DNA of 32,153 nucleotides, from contig JACMPC010000265.1 of assembly GCA_014377705.1 (NCBI GenBank), positions 1 through 32,153 on the forward strand, read 5' to 3'. Origin of the DNA: Dermatophilaceae bacterium. Lineage in GTDB: Bacteria > Actinomycetota > Actinomycetes > Actinomycetales > Dermatophilaceae. The stretch's first letter is position 1; the number at the start of each line of letters is the position of its first letter. Made by a program: the position numbers and the translations under genes. This document shows, one piece after another, positions 31,737 to 32,153 of this stretch. Below the pieces are notes generated by a model that saw only the letters and a list, made by a program, of their open reading frames with translations, did no database searches and was not told where the DNA came from.

Positions 31737-32153
31737 TTGGTGTCCTCCTCGTCATCCGCAGCCGCTGCGGGCTCATTCACCTGTGGGACGTCCTGCACAA
31801 CAACCTCGACAGCTGTGCCGACATCGGCCTTCACCGACTTGCCCTTGGTGGGACCGGCCAGGAACGTGCTCAGCGCACTCTGGGTGAAGACGATGTCGTC
31901 GGCACACAGAACGTCGTAGGTGTTCAGCTGGTCGGGGACCAGCACATGCACGTTCTCGAGGTTGCGCAGGCTTGACCATGAGGTGGTGTCATTGCGCTCA
32001 ACCACCACAAGGAGGTTCTTGCGTTCGGACAGACCGTCCAGGATCGCCCATGCTGCCTTGGTAGACGGCTTGTCGCCCTCGACCAGCGCGCTGAAGACGT
32101 GGATGCGGCCAAACCGCGCACGATCGGACAGGGCTCCCCGCAGGGCGGCCGCC
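31733..32153 (-). CDS. rplD: 50S ribosomal protein L4, C-terminal part (5' end outside window)
   Basis: The frame is open from the right edge and encodes the last 139 residues of L4. It begins with [20 protein letters not shown] and continues through [40 protein letters not shown] and [20 protein letters not shown]. It ends in an acidic tail ([10 protein letters not shown]). L4 lines the exit tunnel with L22. The N-terminal half lies outside the window. Its stop overlaps the rplW start. Confidence 0.97.
   Translation of the reverse strand, partial: AAALRGALSDRARFGRIHVFSALVEGDKPSTKAAWAILDGLSERKNLLVVVERNDTTSWSSLRNLENVHVLVPDQLNTYDVLCADDIVFTQSALSTFLAGPTKGKSVKADVGTAVEVVVQDVPQVNEPAAAADDEEDTK

Noticed and set aside
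1-32153. tRNA, rRNA, insertion sequence or prophage genes
   Set aside because: I saw no tRNA-like cloverleaf with CCA-end context, no rRNA, no transposase or integrase motifs.

Overview
This window is GC-rich chromosomal DNA from an actinobacterium, most likely a Micrococcales member of the Intrasporangiaceae/Dermatophilaceae type. The evidence is the actinobacterial gene order of the S10-spc-alpha ribosomal superoperon, the long Ala/Pro/acid-rich tails on S9, L17, S3, S5 and L4, frequent GTG starts, and an rplM-rpsI-glmM cluster. The family-level placement is an inference from protein style, not a search result.

Right half (about 15.4-32.15 kb, all minus strand, so transcribed right to left): rplD (5' end cut by the window), rplW, rplB, rpsS, rplV, rpsC, rplP, rpmC, rpsQ, rplN, rplX, rplE, rpsN (zinc type), rpsH, rplF, rplR, rpsE, rpmD, rplO, secY, adk, map, infA, rpmJ, rpsM, rpsK, rpsD, rpoA, rplQ, truA. 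Many pairs are coupled by GTGA, ATGA, TTGA or TGATG overlaps. Some spacers (rplN-rpsQ, rplO-secY, rpmJ-rpsM, rpsM-rpsK, rpsD-rpoA) are longer and hold short tandem repeats or GC-rich hairpins. Together these genes make ribosomal proteins, the Sec channel, adenylate kinase, Met aminopeptidase, IF-1, the RNA polymerase alpha subunit and a tRNA pseudouridine synthase.

Left end (0.27-2.9 kb, minus): rplM-rpsI-glmM, the usual sequel to rplQ-truA in actinobacteria. Here the two housekeeping blocks are separated by about 12.3 kb of accessory genes. These are an ArsR-like HTH regulator (+), a very large secreted two-headed amylopullulanase (-) with LacI/MalR-like operator palindromes at its promoter, a CPA2 cation/proton antiporter (+), an ABC-F ATPase (-), and a translationally coupled pair (+). 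The pair is an SPFH-GYF_2 protein (YdjI-like) and a double zinc-ribbon membrane protein (YdjG-like). The second gene of the pair carries an in-frame TGA at 14812-14814, where the family is expected to have Trp.

Items most worth checking are that interrupted YdjG-like gene, the MalR-type operator cluster at 9792-9824, a DosR/DevR-type box at 195-210, and the 20-bp tandem repeats between rpsM and rpsK.
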